A stretch of 64,000 bases of DNA from Providencia heimbachae ATCC 35613 (GCF_001655055.1 NZ_LXEW01000010.1:80894-144893), one strand, 5' to 3'; positions 17,802-27,016 are shown, numbered from the stretch's first letter. The notes: generated by a model not told the origin, from the sequence alone. Made by a program: numbers and translations.

Positions 17802-18785
17802 TTATTGCGCTTTACAGTTGCCTGCTAGTGTATATCCAGCAGATTGCGCTTCAGACTCATTAGAAAACATCACCGCATTTTTACTTGATGTTGTTTTAAA
17901 ACCAGTGCAATGCGCTAAATGGTATTTTAGCGAATTACGATTCCCTTTTATCTGTGAATTTATTTCAGAGGGTTTGGTTAATTGAGTACTTTTAGCGGAT
18001 GTAGGTGCTAATTTGCTACTGACCCCTTCCCCACTATTTTTATGGCCAAGCGTCCAATTTCTTTCACCGGTAACGAACGGATTATGGTGCCCCATGACTT
18101 TGGCAATACGTTGATCACGTTTTATTTCCCAATCATTAGCGGGGTATTGATTATTCCACGCCATTAATAACTGCTGTTGCTGGCGTGACATCGATAGATT
18201 ATAGCGATCATGCATATAAAAATAGACCCGAGCCACCTGACCTTTTACTTCATTTCGTGGTTCAAATATTTTTTGTTTGAAATCGACACGACTTCGGCAC
18301 ATACCATATGGGTAGGGTGTATTCGAGGATAATTGCCCAAAGCTGAAGTTACTGCGGTCGCCATTCACTTCACCAATAGAAGGCGCCAAATTGTGCATAT
18401 CCGCTTCCATTTTTTGGAAAACCGGATCAGAAGAAACACAATTTTTGCGCCCCCCATTTTGCCAGCATTGTCTTTGATGACCAAAAACCCATGCTGGAAC
18501 AATATGTTCCCACTCAATTCTTTCTGCTCGACTTGCTTGTTTACGCGTTTGATAACCACAAGAGGCTAAATCAACTCGCCCGCCACTTTTGCCAACCCAT
18601 TCCCACTGACAACCACAATATAAGGTTCCCTCACCTTGTTGGTGTTGATCTAAATATACCTCATTTTTACTTAATGTCTTGGCTTGGGTGAAGGAATTAG
18701 GCGCTGCATTTAGCGAAAAAGAAAATAATAACAATATAATAGACAGTACCGAAATTTGGCACTTAAACAGGCTGATTTGTTTCAA
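17802..18785 (-). CDS. endA: Endonuclease I (EndA) with C-terminal zinc-binding-like extension
   Basis: This secreted non-specific DNA endonuclease has a hydrophobic signal segment ([18 protein letters not shown]) and the endonuclease I core with [32 protein letters not shown] and [12 protein letters not shown]. About 70 residues beyond the usual end (E. coli EndA is 235) form an extra domain with the pattern [26 protein letters not shown], like the Ada-type cysteine domain attached to some secreted nucleases. No ATG is in frame; I chose TTG 18785, and TTG 18818 is also possible. Its own terminator follows. Confidence 0.85.
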   Translation of the reverse strand: MKQISLFKCQISVLSIILLLFSFSLNAAPNSFTQAKTLSKNEVYLDQHQQGEGTLYCGCQWEWVGKSGGRVDLASCGYQTRKQASRAERIEWEHIVPAWVFGHQRQCWQNGGRKNCVSSDPVFQKMEADMHNLAPSIGEVNGDRSNFSFGQLSSNTPYPYGMCRSRVDFKQKIFEPRNEVKGQVARVYFYMHDRYNLSMSRQQQQLLMAWNNQYPANDWEIKRDQRIAKVMGHHNPFVTGERNWTLGHKNSGEGVSSKLAPTSAKSTQLTKPSEINSQIKGNRNSLKYHLAHCTGFKTTSSKNAVMFSNESEAQSAGYTLAGNCKAQ

Positions 18786-19100
18786 AATAACACCATTAAT
18801 AAGAAAAAAAGCAAACAATTAAAGCAAACACGTAACCACTGCATCTAAAATTTAATTATAGATACATACCAGAGGCACGAAAGTGTATAGCATCAAAGAT
18901 ACTTGCTATAGAGATACACGCTAGTTTAATGAAATATAAGTTTTTTTGATATTAATGTGTGCTTTATTTTGTCTAATTAAATTCGTTATCAGAATATCTC
19001 TATATTTAACAAAAACAGTTAGTCACTTTGCTTAGCTAAAATAGTAATATCTTAACCCGCCTATTCCTCATCATCACATAACCCATTTTATAGAAAATTA
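18786..19100. other. AT-rich intergenic region without visible gene
   Basis: Between endA and yjjB I see no ORF with a credible start and no strong hairpin; the left part must hold the endA promoter. Confidence 0.6.
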
Positions 19101-19565
19101 TCAAACACTTGGTCTTTTTCGATATAACCAAAGTCCAGGAAGTGATATACCAATAGATAACGCACCAACAATAAAAGAAGCGGTTAAGAAATTTGTCACT
19201 AATGTTTCAACTAACTCAGGGCTATAACCAAAATGTGATATTTTAACTACTGAAATCATTGCCACGTATGCACTTATTCCCGGGAACATAGGAATAACTG
19301 CAGCAACAGTGAAAACCTTTGGATGAGCAAGCCACCAGCGAGACCATTGGATCCCAATCATTCCAACTAATATCGCAGATAAAAAGCTCGCCCATTCGAT
19401 ATGTAATCCTAATGTCATCATCACCATACGTGAACCATGACCTATTGCACCCAATAAAGCACAATATTTTAAAGCCCTTATCGGGACATTAAATACCATA
19501 GCAAATCCCACGGCGGGGATCGCGGCAAGCACCATATCTTCAATTAATGCCAATAGAAAACTCAT
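19101..19565 (-). CDS. yjjB: Inner membrane protein YjjB (ThrE-type, succinate export partner)
   Basis: This 154-residue membrane protein of the YjjB/DUF3815 family aligns across its length with E. coli YjjB (157): [32 protein letters not shown] and [16 protein letters not shown]. YjjP and YjjB together form a split ThrE-like exporter reported to export succinate in E. coli. ATG 19565 overlaps the yjjP stop as TCAT on the plus strand (an ATGA overlap), so the two are translationally coupled. Confidence 0.93.
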   Translation of the reverse strand: MSFLLALIEDMVLAAIPAVGFAMVFNVPIRALKYCALLGAIGHGSRMVMMTLGLHIEWASFLSAILVGMIGIQWSRWWLAHPKVFTVAAVIPMFPGISAYVAMISVVKISHFGYSPELVETLVTNFLTASFIVGALSIGISLPGLWLYRKRPSV

Positions 19566-20377
19566 GCCCACTCCCTCAAATTCCAGATCACCATCGCCAA
19601 TACCACGCCAATACAGGTTGCAAGTGTTAATAAACTGGCCATCGCCCAACGTGCCAATCCGGTATTAACGTGACCTTTAAACATATCTGCCACTGCATTA
19701 ATTAACGGAAAACCCGGGACTAAAAGCAGTACACTCGCTGCCATCGCAATAGATTCTGTCAAAGCAAAATAGGGAATTTTTAATAACAAGCCTGAAACTG
19801 AAGTGGCCACAAAAGCCGTGATACAAAAATTGATCAAGGGATTCATTTGATGAGAGGTCAATACCTGCCTAATGTACATGGCACAACCACTCGCAATAAA
19901 GGTAATAAAAGCACTGTCCCAACCACCTCCATTAAGTTGACTAAAGCAAGCACAAGATAGCGCGACCATTAATACCATTAGCCATCTTGGATAGCGCAAT
20001 GGTTTAATCGATGACAGTTTCTTTTTCAATTGCTTATGATCTAGCAAATGATGTTCAGCTAAAATCACCGCATGCTGTACCTCTGTAACAACGTGCATAT
20101 TGATACCCCTATCAATAATGCGACGTGTCGATGTAAGGCAGCGGCCATCAATAATGGTCGTTAAAACGAGTGAATTCGATGAAATTGCGCTATCAACTTG
20201 GCTAGCACCTAAGGCAACCCCTAAGCGTGTTGTCAATTGTTCAACCAGCATGCTTTCTGCTCCATGCTGTAATAACAACAAACCACATTCAATACAAAGC
20301 CTTGTAATTTCTCTTTGTAAATCAATAGATTCATCGCCAGTAATCCTAGGCTCGTCCAGTACTTCACCTTTCATCAT
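19562..20377 (-). CDS. yjjP: Inner membrane protein YjjP (ThrE-type)
   Basis: This 271-residue partner of YjjB has an N-terminal cytoplasmic ThrE domain of about 115 residues ([42 protein letters not shown]) followed by about five transmembrane helices ending in [21 protein letters not shown]. coli YjjP has 256 residues. Two ATG codons (20377, 20374) are in tandem directly after GTGGGGGA; the second has the better spacing. First gene of the yjjPB operon. Confidence 0.93.
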   Translation of the reverse strand: MMKGEVLDEPRITGDESIDLQREITRLCIECGLLLLQHGAESMLVEQLTTRLGVALGASQVDSAISSNSLVLTTIIDGRCLTSTRRIIDRGINMHVVTEVQHAVILAEHHLLDHKQLKKKLSSIKPLRYPRWLMVLMVALSCACFSQLNGGGWDSAFITFIASGCAMYIRQVLTSHQMNPLINFCITAFVATSVSGLLLKIPYFALTESIAMAASVLLLVPGFPLINAVADMFKGHVNTGLARWAMASLLTLATCIGVVLAMVIWNLREWA

Positions 20378-20533
20378 TCCCCCACTATTTGACGATGTTC
20401 AGCTATTCACTTAAACATGGTAACCTCTACTCAACATCATAGAGCTAAATAACAGCTTAGATGATGATCTCTTTCAGGTAAATTAGCGATTCATATGCCT
20501 TTATTAAAATTTTTTTGATAAAGTAAACGGCAT

Positions 20534-20660
20534 ATACCTAAAATAATTCGAGTTACCGATAAGTAGCAAGTAAAAATAGATAGGAAGCTTAGATAAACTA
20601 AGTGACCCCCGCAGTTGAACACCATTAACACTCATGCCGTTTAAAGTATGATGGGTCTAT
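20534..20660 (+). repeat. Interspersed repeat copy, about 127 bp
   Basis: It begins ATACCTAAAATAATTCGAG and ends AAAGTATGATGGGTCTA. The same ends occur at 28212-28336 (same orientation) and, reversed, at 35931-36040. The layout resembles a repeat I recall from other enterobacteria, starting ATACCC and ending GACGGGTAT. Confidence 0.7.
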
Positions 20661-20694
20661 TTTTTATAACTAAAAATACTAGGATTAATATTGA

Positions 20695-21327
20695 ATGAGT
20701 AGTCCATTAGCCGCCAAAACCCCTAAAGGCCAGCGTCGTAATAAAGCATTAATCACCGCTGCGGCGGAAATATTTCTTCAATATGGTTTTGAAGGCTCAA
20801 CACTTGATATGATTATTGAACGCGCAGGTGGTTCACGTTCAACGCTATATAAAAACTTCGGGGATAAAGAAGGCCTATTTGCAGCCGTTATTGCTGACAT
20901 GATTGACGATATTTTCGCAGAACCTGAGACTGGCGAGCCAACCTTCCATAATATTGAATCTATATTGTCTTTCTATGGTTCACGCTTTTTGCTTAATGTG
21001 ATTAAACCGCAATCCATTCAACTTTATCGGTTAATTCTCGGTGAATACAACCGCTTTCCCAAAATAAGCCACGCCTTTTTTGAGCAAGGCCCCGTTAAAA
21101 GCTACCGTCTTCTTGCACAAAAGTTGGCAAAATTACCTGAAGTCAAGGTTGATGAAAAAACGTTACTCAGTATCTCATCACGATTTTTGGAAATGCTTAA
21201 AGCTGATGTATTTATTACCACTTTTTGCGTTGAAGACTTTACGCCTAGCGATGAATTTATCAAACAGCAAATTACACTTTCTGTTGATATCATCGCTAGC
21301 TATATTCGTAAAATAAGCAACGCATAA
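20695..21327 (+). CDS. TetR-family transcriptional regulator
   Basis: This 210-residue regulator has an N-terminal TetR HTH (residues 15-60, AAAEIFLQYGFEGSTLDMIIERAGGSRSTLYKNFGDKEGLF split over the usual three helices) and a C-terminal ligand domain of the AefR/TetR_C type. The target is unknown. It is convergent with a 133-codon gene whose promoter holds a 9-6-9 palindrome that could be a TetR operator. AGGA-type binding site upstream is weak. Confidence 0.88.
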   Translation: MSSPLAAKTPKGQRRNKALITAAAEIFLQYGFEGSTLDMIIERAGGSRSTLYKNFGDKEGLFAAVIADMIDDIFAEPETGEPTFHNIESILSFYGSRFLLNVIKPQSIQLYRLILGEYNRFPKISHAFFEQGPVKSYRLLAQKLAKLPEVKVDEKTLLSISSRFLEMLKADVFITTFCVEDFTPSDEFIKQQITLSVDIIASYIRKISNA

Positions 21328-21332
21328 TACCA

Positions 21333-21734
21333 TTAAGCAAGCAGTGATTGTGCTCGCTCTTGCGCCATCTTTGTATCAATTTCAAGAAAAACCTCAGGAC
21401 CATATAACGCAGATAATAATGGCGCTAAGCGTTCCATGTCATCTTTATCACTGCCGTCAGGCTGTAAAGTAATTACCATTGCGCGACAGTATTCAATCAT
21501 AGGTTCCTTCGCATGTTTTAACCAACGACGAACATATTTTCGCCCTTCCATACCTTCAGCGCTCGGTTTACCTTTCGGTGCCATGGGCGGATAAATTAAT
21601 GCAAATTGTTCCCTTTTTGCTAATAAAAGATCCATTTCCTCTAACCACAAACGCGTTTCATCCATAGTTTCTGGAAATGAATTAATCGTACAAATAGGCC
21701 AATTTTGAACATTAACGATAACTTTATTTAACAT
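21333..21734 (-). CDS. Conserved hypothetical protein, 133 residues
   Basis: I do not recognise this protein. It is soluble, with no signal or membrane segment, and has an alpha/beta pattern opening MLNKVIVNVQNWPICTINSF, a TRLWLEEMDLLLAKREQFALIYPP helix-strand unit and a C-terminal acidic helix. The overall layout is reminiscent of STAS-like folds, but that is only an impression. ATG 21734 follows AAGGA. Upstream lie a long palindrome (21753-21776) and a Fur-like palindrome (21796-21808), so it is probably tightly regulated. Confidence 0.65.
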   Translation of the reverse strand: MLNKVIVNVQNWPICTINSFPETMDETRLWLEEMDLLLAKREQFALIYPPMAPKGKPSAEGMEGRKYVRRWLKHAKEPMIEYCRAMVITLQPDGSDKDDMERLAPLLSALYGPEVFLEIDTKMAQERAQSLLA

Positions 21735-21752
21735 GATAAATCCTTGAGTCGA

Positions 21753-21776
21753 AAAGTGTACCAGACTGTACACTTT
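21753..21776. promoter_or_regulatory. Operator-like palindrome
   Basis: AAAGTGTAC (21753-21761) and GTACACTTT (21768-21776) form a perfect 9-bp inverted repeat with 6-bp centre, 19 bp upstream of the 133-residue gene. The geometry suits a TetR-family repressor. Confidence 0.55.
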
Positions 21777-21795
21777 AACATTACCTTCAGTCAAG

Positions 21796-21808
21796 AATGA
21801 TTATCATT
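21796..21808. promoter_or_regulatory. Fur-like palindrome
   Basis: AATGATTATCATT is a perfect palindrome and matches the Fur core AATGATAATCATT at 12 of 13 positions; the outer bases match poorly. Confidence 0.4.
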
Positions 21809-22030
21809 TGTAATTTGCAATATATGCTATTCAATGCGCGGCAGTCTGTATTACCTTTCATATTGGATCCGCACACGCAATATATTTTAAAATATAGCTA
21901 CAGCAGAACAGAATATTCCCAATATGCTGAAAATCACTGTCAGTAAAAACATTAATAATCTATTGGTGATGCCTTTTTAAATATGGAATGTTATCCTAAA
22001 TACATGATGACTTCTTAAAGCGAAAATACG

Positions 22031-22324
22031 ATGAAAAAAATACTTCCAATCGCCTGTGGACTATTTGTAGCGGTAGCTGCATTTAATGCCAATGCGGGCA
22101 AAACCTGTGACACTTATTTTCAAGAAATGAACCAACTCGTTAAACAAGCTGAAGATCAATACAAGAATGAACCTAATGCAGAAGAGCAAATTTCAATGAT
22201 GAAATCACAATTGGAAGAAGCGAAAAAAGCGTTAGCCAGTTATCCAGAAGATGCGCAAGAACAAGCCTGTAGCCAAGCGCTGAAAGCCATTGCACAAGCA
22301 AAAGACACCGTGGAACAAAAATAA
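22031..22324 (+). CDS. Small secreted protein, DUF5339-like
   Basis: This 97-residue protein has a clear signal peptide ending ANA (MKKILPIACGLFVAVAAFNANA) and a mature part of about 75 residues that is helical and charged, with two cysteines (CDTYF and QACSQAL) that could form one disulfide. The pattern agrees with the DUF5339 family of small periplasmic proteins; function unknown. It is a single-gene unit ended by a strong terminator. Confidence 0.7.
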   Translation: MKKILPIACGLFVAVAAFNANAGKTCDTYFQEMNQLVKQAEDQYKNEPNAEEQISMMKSQLEEAKKALASYPEDAQEQACSQALKAIAQAKDTVEQK

Positions 22325-22355
22325 TTAGCCCGACTTTGCTTGTCCCATATTGATA

Positions 22356-22390
22356 AAATACAGCCTGGATCCTCAGGCTGTATTGGCTTT
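22356..22390. terminator. Bidirectional terminator
   Basis: AATACAGCCTG (22358-22368) pairs with CAGGCTGTATT (22374-22384). It separates the DUF5339-like gene from a convergent universal stress protein gene. Confidence 0.8.
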
Positions 22391-22393
22391 ATC

Positions 22394-22831
22394 TTATCGA
22401 ACTACCAGCACCGATATTTTGGCGTAAGAGACAATGCCTGAAGCATTTGAACCCAACAAATGGGTAGAAAGACTTGGATTACGAGATCCCACAACAATTA
22501 AGTCTGCGCCAACATCCTCGGCTTCTGACAATACTTTATCCCTCGGTGAACCGAATTCAACTTTAAATGAGATTTTATCCGATGGATAATCAATTTTGTC
22601 GATAATTTCTTTAAGCTGCTCTTCAGAACGCTCAATCGCCTTTTTAGCAAAAGAAGATAACAGGTCGTAATGATAACTATAACTCATTGAAAATCTTGAA
22701 ACATCAGGAACGGCATGGAATAAGTGAATGGTTGCATCAGTCATTTTTGCTAAGTAAACTGCATGTTTTAATGCTTTATCTGTCAGTACATCTTCCGATA
22801 TATCCACGGGAACCAAAATAGTCTTATACAT
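22394..22831 (-). CDS. Universal stress protein, UspF/UspG-like (copy 1)
   Basis: This 145-residue Usp-domain protein opens MYKTILVPVDISED and has the ATP-binding signature VVGSRNPSLSTHLLGSNASGIVSYAKISVLVV near the end, typical of the nucleotide-binding UspF/G group. I chose ATG 22831, which aligns with the family start; the upstream extension is not conserved. A second, related copy lies at 23471-23899, with a pore-loop-like membrane protein between. Confidence 0.9.
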   Translation of the reverse strand: MYKTILVPVDISEDVLTDKALKHAVYLAKMTDATIHLFHAVPDVSRFSMSYSYHYDLLSSFAKKAIERSEEQLKEIIDKIDYPSDKISFKVEFGSPRDKVLSEAEDVGADLIVVGSRNPSLSTHLLGSNASGIVSYAKISVLVVR

Positions 22832-23006
22832 ACGATGCCCTCTCAGTAATGTTGTCCCTCTTATCAAACCATCGCATTGTTCATTTTTAGATTTGATAAT
22901 AAGAGATTCGCGGGTGAATATTTTTAATTTTCTTCACTAAAAGAAGTGACTAAATGACATAAAAACGGCTAGTCTGTCGAGAATTACAATAAAAATCAAA
23001 TGGACT

Positions 23007-23345
23007 CTAATTGTCTTCTAGATGCCATTTATGCAATATACGATGAATAAACGGAGTGACAATCAAACCAATGCTAATAATGAAAACACTTTGCAAGAAA
23101 AGGCCATAAATCGCGATAAAAAAACGTCCTCCTCGAGTAATCGGTGCGGGTTCTATCGCTTGCCCACTTAACATAGATAAAGCATTAATCATTGACTCCG
23201 TTACCGAGTGCCCTTCAATAAAGTAAAAACCAATTATTCCAGGCAACAGACCAAGAAAAAAAACCAATAACGCTAAACAATAAAAACGTAGAACTCTAAG
23301 AACAAAATGCTCAATTCGCATTAATTCTTTTGAAAATTTCTCCAT
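23007..23345 (-). CDS. Small membrane protein resembling a two-helix ion channel pore
   Basis: This 112-residue protein has two transmembrane helices (about residues 17-43 and 75-99). Between them is SMINALSMLSGQAIEPAPITRGGRFFIAIYG, which lines up with the pore-helix, filter and post-filter part of the Ion_trans_2 potassium channel domain. The canonical TVGYG filter is absent; SGQAIEP stands in its place. The second helix is followed by HRILHKWH. Homology is inferred by pattern only. It sits between two universal stress protein genes on the same strand. Confidence 0.6.
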   Translation of the reverse strand: MEKFSKELMRIEHFVLRVLRFYCLALLVFFLGLLPGIIGFYFIEGHSVTESMINALSMLSGQAIEPAPITRGGRFFIAIYGLFLQSVFIISIGLIVTPFIHRILHKWHLEDN

Positions 23346-23426
23346 AAATAACTCAATAGCGCCTAATCACTAACAAAAAAAACTTATTACATGAAATAAA
23401 ATGAATATGTAATGTTTTAAATGCTC

Positions 23427-23460
23427 TAAAAAACGCCTGTATCGGTATCAATACAGGCGC
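23427..23460 (-). terminator. Terminator after second usp gene
   Basis: On the minus strand GCCTGTAT pairs with ATACAGGC and is followed by GTTTTTTAG, ending the transcript of the 23471-23899 gene. Confidence 0.8.
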
Positions 23461-23470
23461 TCTAAATTAA

Positions 23471-23899
23471 TTAACGAACCACAAGAACAGATGTTGCCGC
23501 GTAACGAACAATCCCTGCGGCAGTAGAGCCTAGAAGATGTGTCGTAATATTCGGTCGACGAGAACCAATAACAATAATATCTGCATTAATATCTTTCGCA
23601 GTATTAATAACTTCATCGCGAGGCGAGCCAAACGTAATGGTATAACTCACATCTTCATGTGGTAAGTCAATTGAATCCATTAGCATTTTCATGTCTTCTT
23701 CGGCTTTCACCGTCGCTCTATCTTTTATTTCCATATAACCCAGAGCATAGGCATTAATAATCGCAGAAGAAATGGGCAATACATGGATTAGATGTATTTT
23801 CGCACCGGATTGTTTTGCCAAATTAACGGCATGGCGTACAGCCTTGCTTGTTAATTCTTCTTCAGTCAAATCTATAGGGAGCAGAATCGTTTTATACAT
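23471..23899 (-). CDS. uspF: Universal stress protein UspF-like (copy 2)
   Basis: This 142-residue Usp protein opens MYKTILLPIDLTEEELTSKA and ends with the G-2X-G-9X-G(S/T) nucleotide-binding signature VIGSRRPNITTHLLGSTAAGIVRYA. The length matches E. coli UspF (144). It forms its own unit, since a strong terminator directly follows. The two copies in this window are clearly related and probably arose by duplication. Confidence 0.9.
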   Translation of the reverse strand: MYKTILLPIDLTEEELTSKAVRHAVNLAKQSGAKIHLIHVLPISSAIINAYALGYMEIKDRATVKAEEDMKMLMDSIDLPHEDVSYTITFGSPRDEVINTAKDINADIIVIGSRRPNITTHLLGSTAAGIVRYAATSVLVVR

Positions 23900-24072
23900 A
23901 ACCCCTCCTGATAAAAGTTAAAAATGAATATCAACAAGAAAATTATAAACAATTAGCCATAAATGTCTCTCATTCCAAAAGATAAATGAGATCTCTAGCG
24001 ATAAATTATTAACTAATGCCTCACTTTGAGGTTTCTCTAGCTATCGAATTAGATTCAATCTATTGTAAATCA

Positions 24073-24510
24073 CTATTCCCTTAACCATGGCGTAACGGTT
24101 AATCCGACTAATATTCCCTCTGGGCTTAATAAACGTGTGACTGTTTGCCCCCAGGGTTCCAATCTATTTTCGACCAACAATGAATACCCTTTATCAATAA
24201 AGTTTTGAGTACTTCGCGCTAAATTAAAAACCTCAAATTCAATCCAACTCTGCGGAATAGTTATATCTTCAGGCCATATATTATGAGAAAAACAGGATAG
24301 TGCCGCTTGATCTAAAGGCCAAAGTGCAAAATGTTTAACGCCACCTAATTGATCTTGCTCGCATGTCAAATAACGGCTATTACCTTCCATTGGCTTCAAC
24401 GGTAAAGCTAATATATTTAGATAAAATTCACTACTTTGCTGCTGGTTTTGCGTAATGGGTCCAAACCCCGCAACAAATAGCACTTCCGAGTTATCAAGTG
24501 AATTTAACAT
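24073..24510 (-). CDS. VOC/glyoxalase-superfamily protein
   Basis: This 145-residue protein has the paired beta-alpha-beta-beta-beta layout of the VOC superfamily: FVAGFGPITQNQQQSSEFYL in the first module and FIDKGYSLLVENRLEPWGQTVTRLLSPEGILVGLTVTPW in the second. Members include glyoxalases, dioxygenases and antibiotic-binding proteins; no substrate can be named. ATG 24510 is chosen because AGGT lies five bases upstream. Confidence 0.75.
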   Translation of the reverse strand: MLNSLDNSEVLFVAGFGPITQNQQQSSEFYLNILALPLKPMEGNSRYLTCEQDQLGGVKHFALWPLDQAALSCFSHNIWPEDITIPQSWIEFEVFNLARSTQNFIDKGYSLLVENRLEPWGQTVTRLLSPEGILVGLTVTPWLRE

Positions 24511-24598
24511 GCAATACCTCATAAATATAAAATATTGAATTTATCAAGATGATAGGCTATTTTTATTTTTTACTACTCAATACTAACTCAACCTAACA

Positions 24599-25516
24599 TC
24601 ACTTAATTTGTAAAAGCATTTTCTCTATCAGCCTTTGTGCAGAAAGAACCTCTTCCCCACTCACCAATGGCTGAGTGTTATTACTGACTGACTCAATGAA
24701 ATGACGAATCGCACCATCGAATCCGCGCTGGACGAGTATTGAATCCCAGCTTGAAGGCTGCCTTTCGATAATTCCCTGCTGACTTTCGCTGCGCCAATGA
24801 TTCATGTTAGTAACTTGATAAATCGTATCTTCTTCTACCGCAATAAGCTGTTCTTGTTGAGAGCCTGCTTTACGGTGCATGGATGTCGTCATCCAACCAT
24901 TGTTAATTTTTAAATGATGCTCAGCATAGAACAATTCATTATTTTCTGTTGCACTAATACTGCCACTGATCAATTCAGCCTTTTGTCCAGCAAGCCAAAG
25001 TACGGTATCAACAACGTGCAAATAATCATCGAGTAAAGTAAAACGTACATCCTTTGGTCCAACACTATCACTACGATGCTTATCCATCCTTAATGAAGAA
25101 AGGTTGTTAATATCCTGTTTTAACGCGCAATAAAAAGGAGAAAAACGGCGATTAAAACCGACCATCAACATACATTTATGCTGTATCGCTAAGGTGATAA
25201 GTTGCTCTGACTGTTCAATAGTCTCAGTGAGTGGTTTATCAACATAGACATGAATACCGAGCATTAATAGTGATTTTACTATTTCAAAATGACTCGCTGT
25301 TGAGCTATGAACAAAAATTGCGTCGCAGTGGCCAGCAAGCCCGTTAATGTCAGTAAACAAACGGATCCGATAACTATCACAAACTTGCTTAGCTTTTGAT
25401 TGATTAGGTGAAAATGCACCAACTAATTGCCAGTTATCTTCTTTGCAAAGTATAGGTAGATACGCTTTTTGAGCAATGGATCCTAAACCAATAATACCAA
25501 CGCGTAGTTTTCTCAT
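24599..25516 (-). CDS. yceM: Gfo/Idh/MocA-family oxidoreductase YceM/MviM-like
   Basis: This 305-residue protein has an N-terminal Rossmann fold (LRVGIIGLGSIAQKAYLP), the EKP-type motif as VDKPL, and a C-terminal substrate domain. It aligns throughout with E. coli YceM (307), including VHSSTASHF, LMVGFNRRF and LHVVDTVLWL. The substrate is unknown. ATG 25516 follows AGGTG. A RyhB-type sRNA gene lies about 210 bp upstream, pointing away. Confidence 0.9.
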   Translation of the reverse strand: MRKLRVGIIGLGSIAQKAYLPILCKEDNWQLVGAFSPNQSKAKQVCDSYRIRLFTDINGLAGHCDAIFVHSSTASHFEIVKSLLMLGIHVYVDKPLTETIEQSEQLITLAIQHKCMLMVGFNRRFSPFYCALKQDINNLSSLRMDKHRSDSVGPKDVRFTLLDDYLHVVDTVLWLAGQKAELISGSISATENNELFYAEHHLKINNGWMTTSMHRKAGSQQEQLIAVEEDTIYQVTNMNHWRSESQQGIIERQPSSWDSILVQRGFDGAIRHFIESVSNNTQPLVSGEEVLSAQRLIEKMLLQIK

Positions 25517-25705
25517 TTTCACCTGACTTTTACTATTTCTTGAATGGAAAAATATAAATATAGAAAAAATTTAAAATATTTTTTTAAAAAATATCAGCAA
25601 AATATAAAAAATAAACCTCAAGCACTTGATTAATAATCAAAATTAAATTCTCATTCGTCTCGATAAAAAAAATAGAAACACAAAAAAAGGGGTTGATTTC
25701 TTAAA

Positions 25706-25720
25706 TGAGAATGGTTATCT
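25706..25720 (+). promoter_or_regulatory. Fur box of the plus-strand RyhB gene
   Basis: TGAGAATGGTTATCT matches 12 of 14 defined positions of TGATAAT-N-ATTATCA and overlaps the expected -10 element (TATCTT, 25716-25721), with a -35-like TTGATT at 25693-25698. Confidence 0.75.
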
Positions 25721-25727
25721 TTTACTT

Positions 25728-25825
25728 GGTGAATACTTGAGTAAATTACTCAAGCTTTTCACAAACGACATTGCTCACATTGCTTCCAGTTTAGCAGGCC
25801 AACTTTTTAAGTTGGCCTTTTTTTT
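25728..25825 (+). ncRNA. ryhB: RyhB-type iron-regulated small RNA (copy A)
   Basis: The core GCTCACATTGCTTCC (within 25767-25790) is the conserved target-pairing region of RyhB, the Hfq-dependent sRNA that represses iron-using proteins when iron is scarce. A 5' stem-loop (CTTGAGTA/TACTCAAG) and a terminator (GGCCAACTT/AAGTTGGCC then eight T) complete the RyhB architecture. The Fur box upstream places it under iron repression. The transcript start is estimated from the promoter and is uncertain by a few bases. A second copy with the identical 24-nt core is at 46048-46148. Confidence 0.9.
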
Positions 25826-25983
25826 CGCTTATTCTGAGTGAGTGACTGAGCTTTCATCCCTATTTTAACCACGTATCTCAAGTGGAAATAAATCAACTCT
25901 TGCTTATTGCCAGTATGGTATTAAATATGTGCCGCTCTTCAGGCTCAATTAAAAGGCATTTCGCACCTTTTATCTAGCGCGGA

Positions 25984-26763
25984 TCATTTTTTACGTATAG
26001 CACTACTAAAGCTCCACGTTTTTAAATGACCAATATATGTCAGTCGATGTGTTGGCTCAAATGTAGGTACATCACCCGTTCTCATGTGCAAAATATCAGC
26101 AGGTGTTATCCATGAGGAGTTACCTTCAAATAATGGCATACCTGCATATTTGTATGCATCTAAGACAAACTGTGAACAAAAGAATCCGTTCGCCTGGTCT
26201 ATATCATCACCCAACTGCACTTTAGCCAGTGTTTTAAGACAAAAATTACGGACGGTCTCACCAATTAATGGTAACTCACAAACTCGCTTAGTGAGCATCC
26301 AAGGCGCTATCATGACAATACCTTTATAATTATATTTATTACCGTCATTTTGCGCAGAAAACTCACGCAACTTACTTGCATGCAATGAGGTTAGTCCTGA
26401 TTGTCTTAACACTACCATATTATTTGACTCACTAATTGCTTGATCCAGTGGAATGATCCTAACCCCACTACCAACTGATTCGGCAACTTCACCTAAACCT
26501 AAGTATATTGATGCATGGCTCACGCCACTCACACTAAATAAGCGGATCCCCCAAGAATTGAGTCCTGTTGCAGATGACAATAAAATATCGCCAGGTAGCA
26601 TATCAGTGACAGCAAGCGTCTCTACAGAGTCTTTTATCGGGATGGTATTAGCTTGCTGAATGCTAAATTTTAAGCGATTTGTTTCTTCGTCTGCTTTAAA
26701 TTGAGTAGAACAACCCGTTAAGGCAATAAAACAACAGCACAATATCCAATATTGAAATTTCAT
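25984..26763 (-). CDS. Lipoprotein of the YiiX/YaeF (permuted papain-like) family
   Basis: This 259-residue lipoprotein has a signal with lipobox LTGC (Cys18). The catalytic domain shows the NlpC/P60-related permuted papain layout of YaeF/YiiX: GDILLSS, then a histidine in VSGVSHASIYLG and the cysteine in NGFFCSQFVLDAYKYAG. In this permuted order the histidine precedes the cysteine. Such enzymes are thought to cleave amide or thioester bonds in the envelope; the substrate is unknown. E. coli YaeF has 274 residues. Confidence 0.8.
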   Translation of the reverse strand: MKFQYWILCCCFIALTGCSTQFKADEETNRLKFSIQQANTIPIKDSVETLAVTDMLPGDILLSSATGLNSWGIRLFSVSGVSHASIYLGLGEVAESVGSGVRIIPLDQAISESNNMVVLRQSGLTSLHASKLREFSAQNDGNKYNYKGIVMIAPWMLTKRVCELPLIGETVRNFCLKTLAKVQLGDDIDQANGFFCSQFVLDAYKYAGMPLFEGNSSWITPADILHMRTGDVPTFEPTHRLTYIGHLKTWSFSSAIRKK

Positions 26764-26977
26764 CCTACATACCTGTTTATTTATATTCTTTGATCCAATT
26801 TTGTCATATGGATAATATTATAGCGTCGCTTTAAATATGACTATAGTTTATTTGGTAATAACTTTATCTTATCAAAAAATACGTGCTTTCTATCTAAATC
26901 CGAATTGTGATGAGGTGTGCTGATAGGAATAATTGACGGGAGCTAAATTTGTATTTCTACCCATATTACGTTTATAT

Positions 26978-27003
26978 AACCCTCTAGAAATGACTAGAGG
27001 GTT
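26978..27003 (-). terminator. Hairpin downstream of small ORF
   Basis: AACCCTCTAG (26978-26987) pairs with CTAGAGGGTT (26994-27003). The minus-strand continuation is only weakly T-rich (ATATAAA). Confidence 0.5.
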
Positions 27004-27016
27004 AACATTCATTCAA

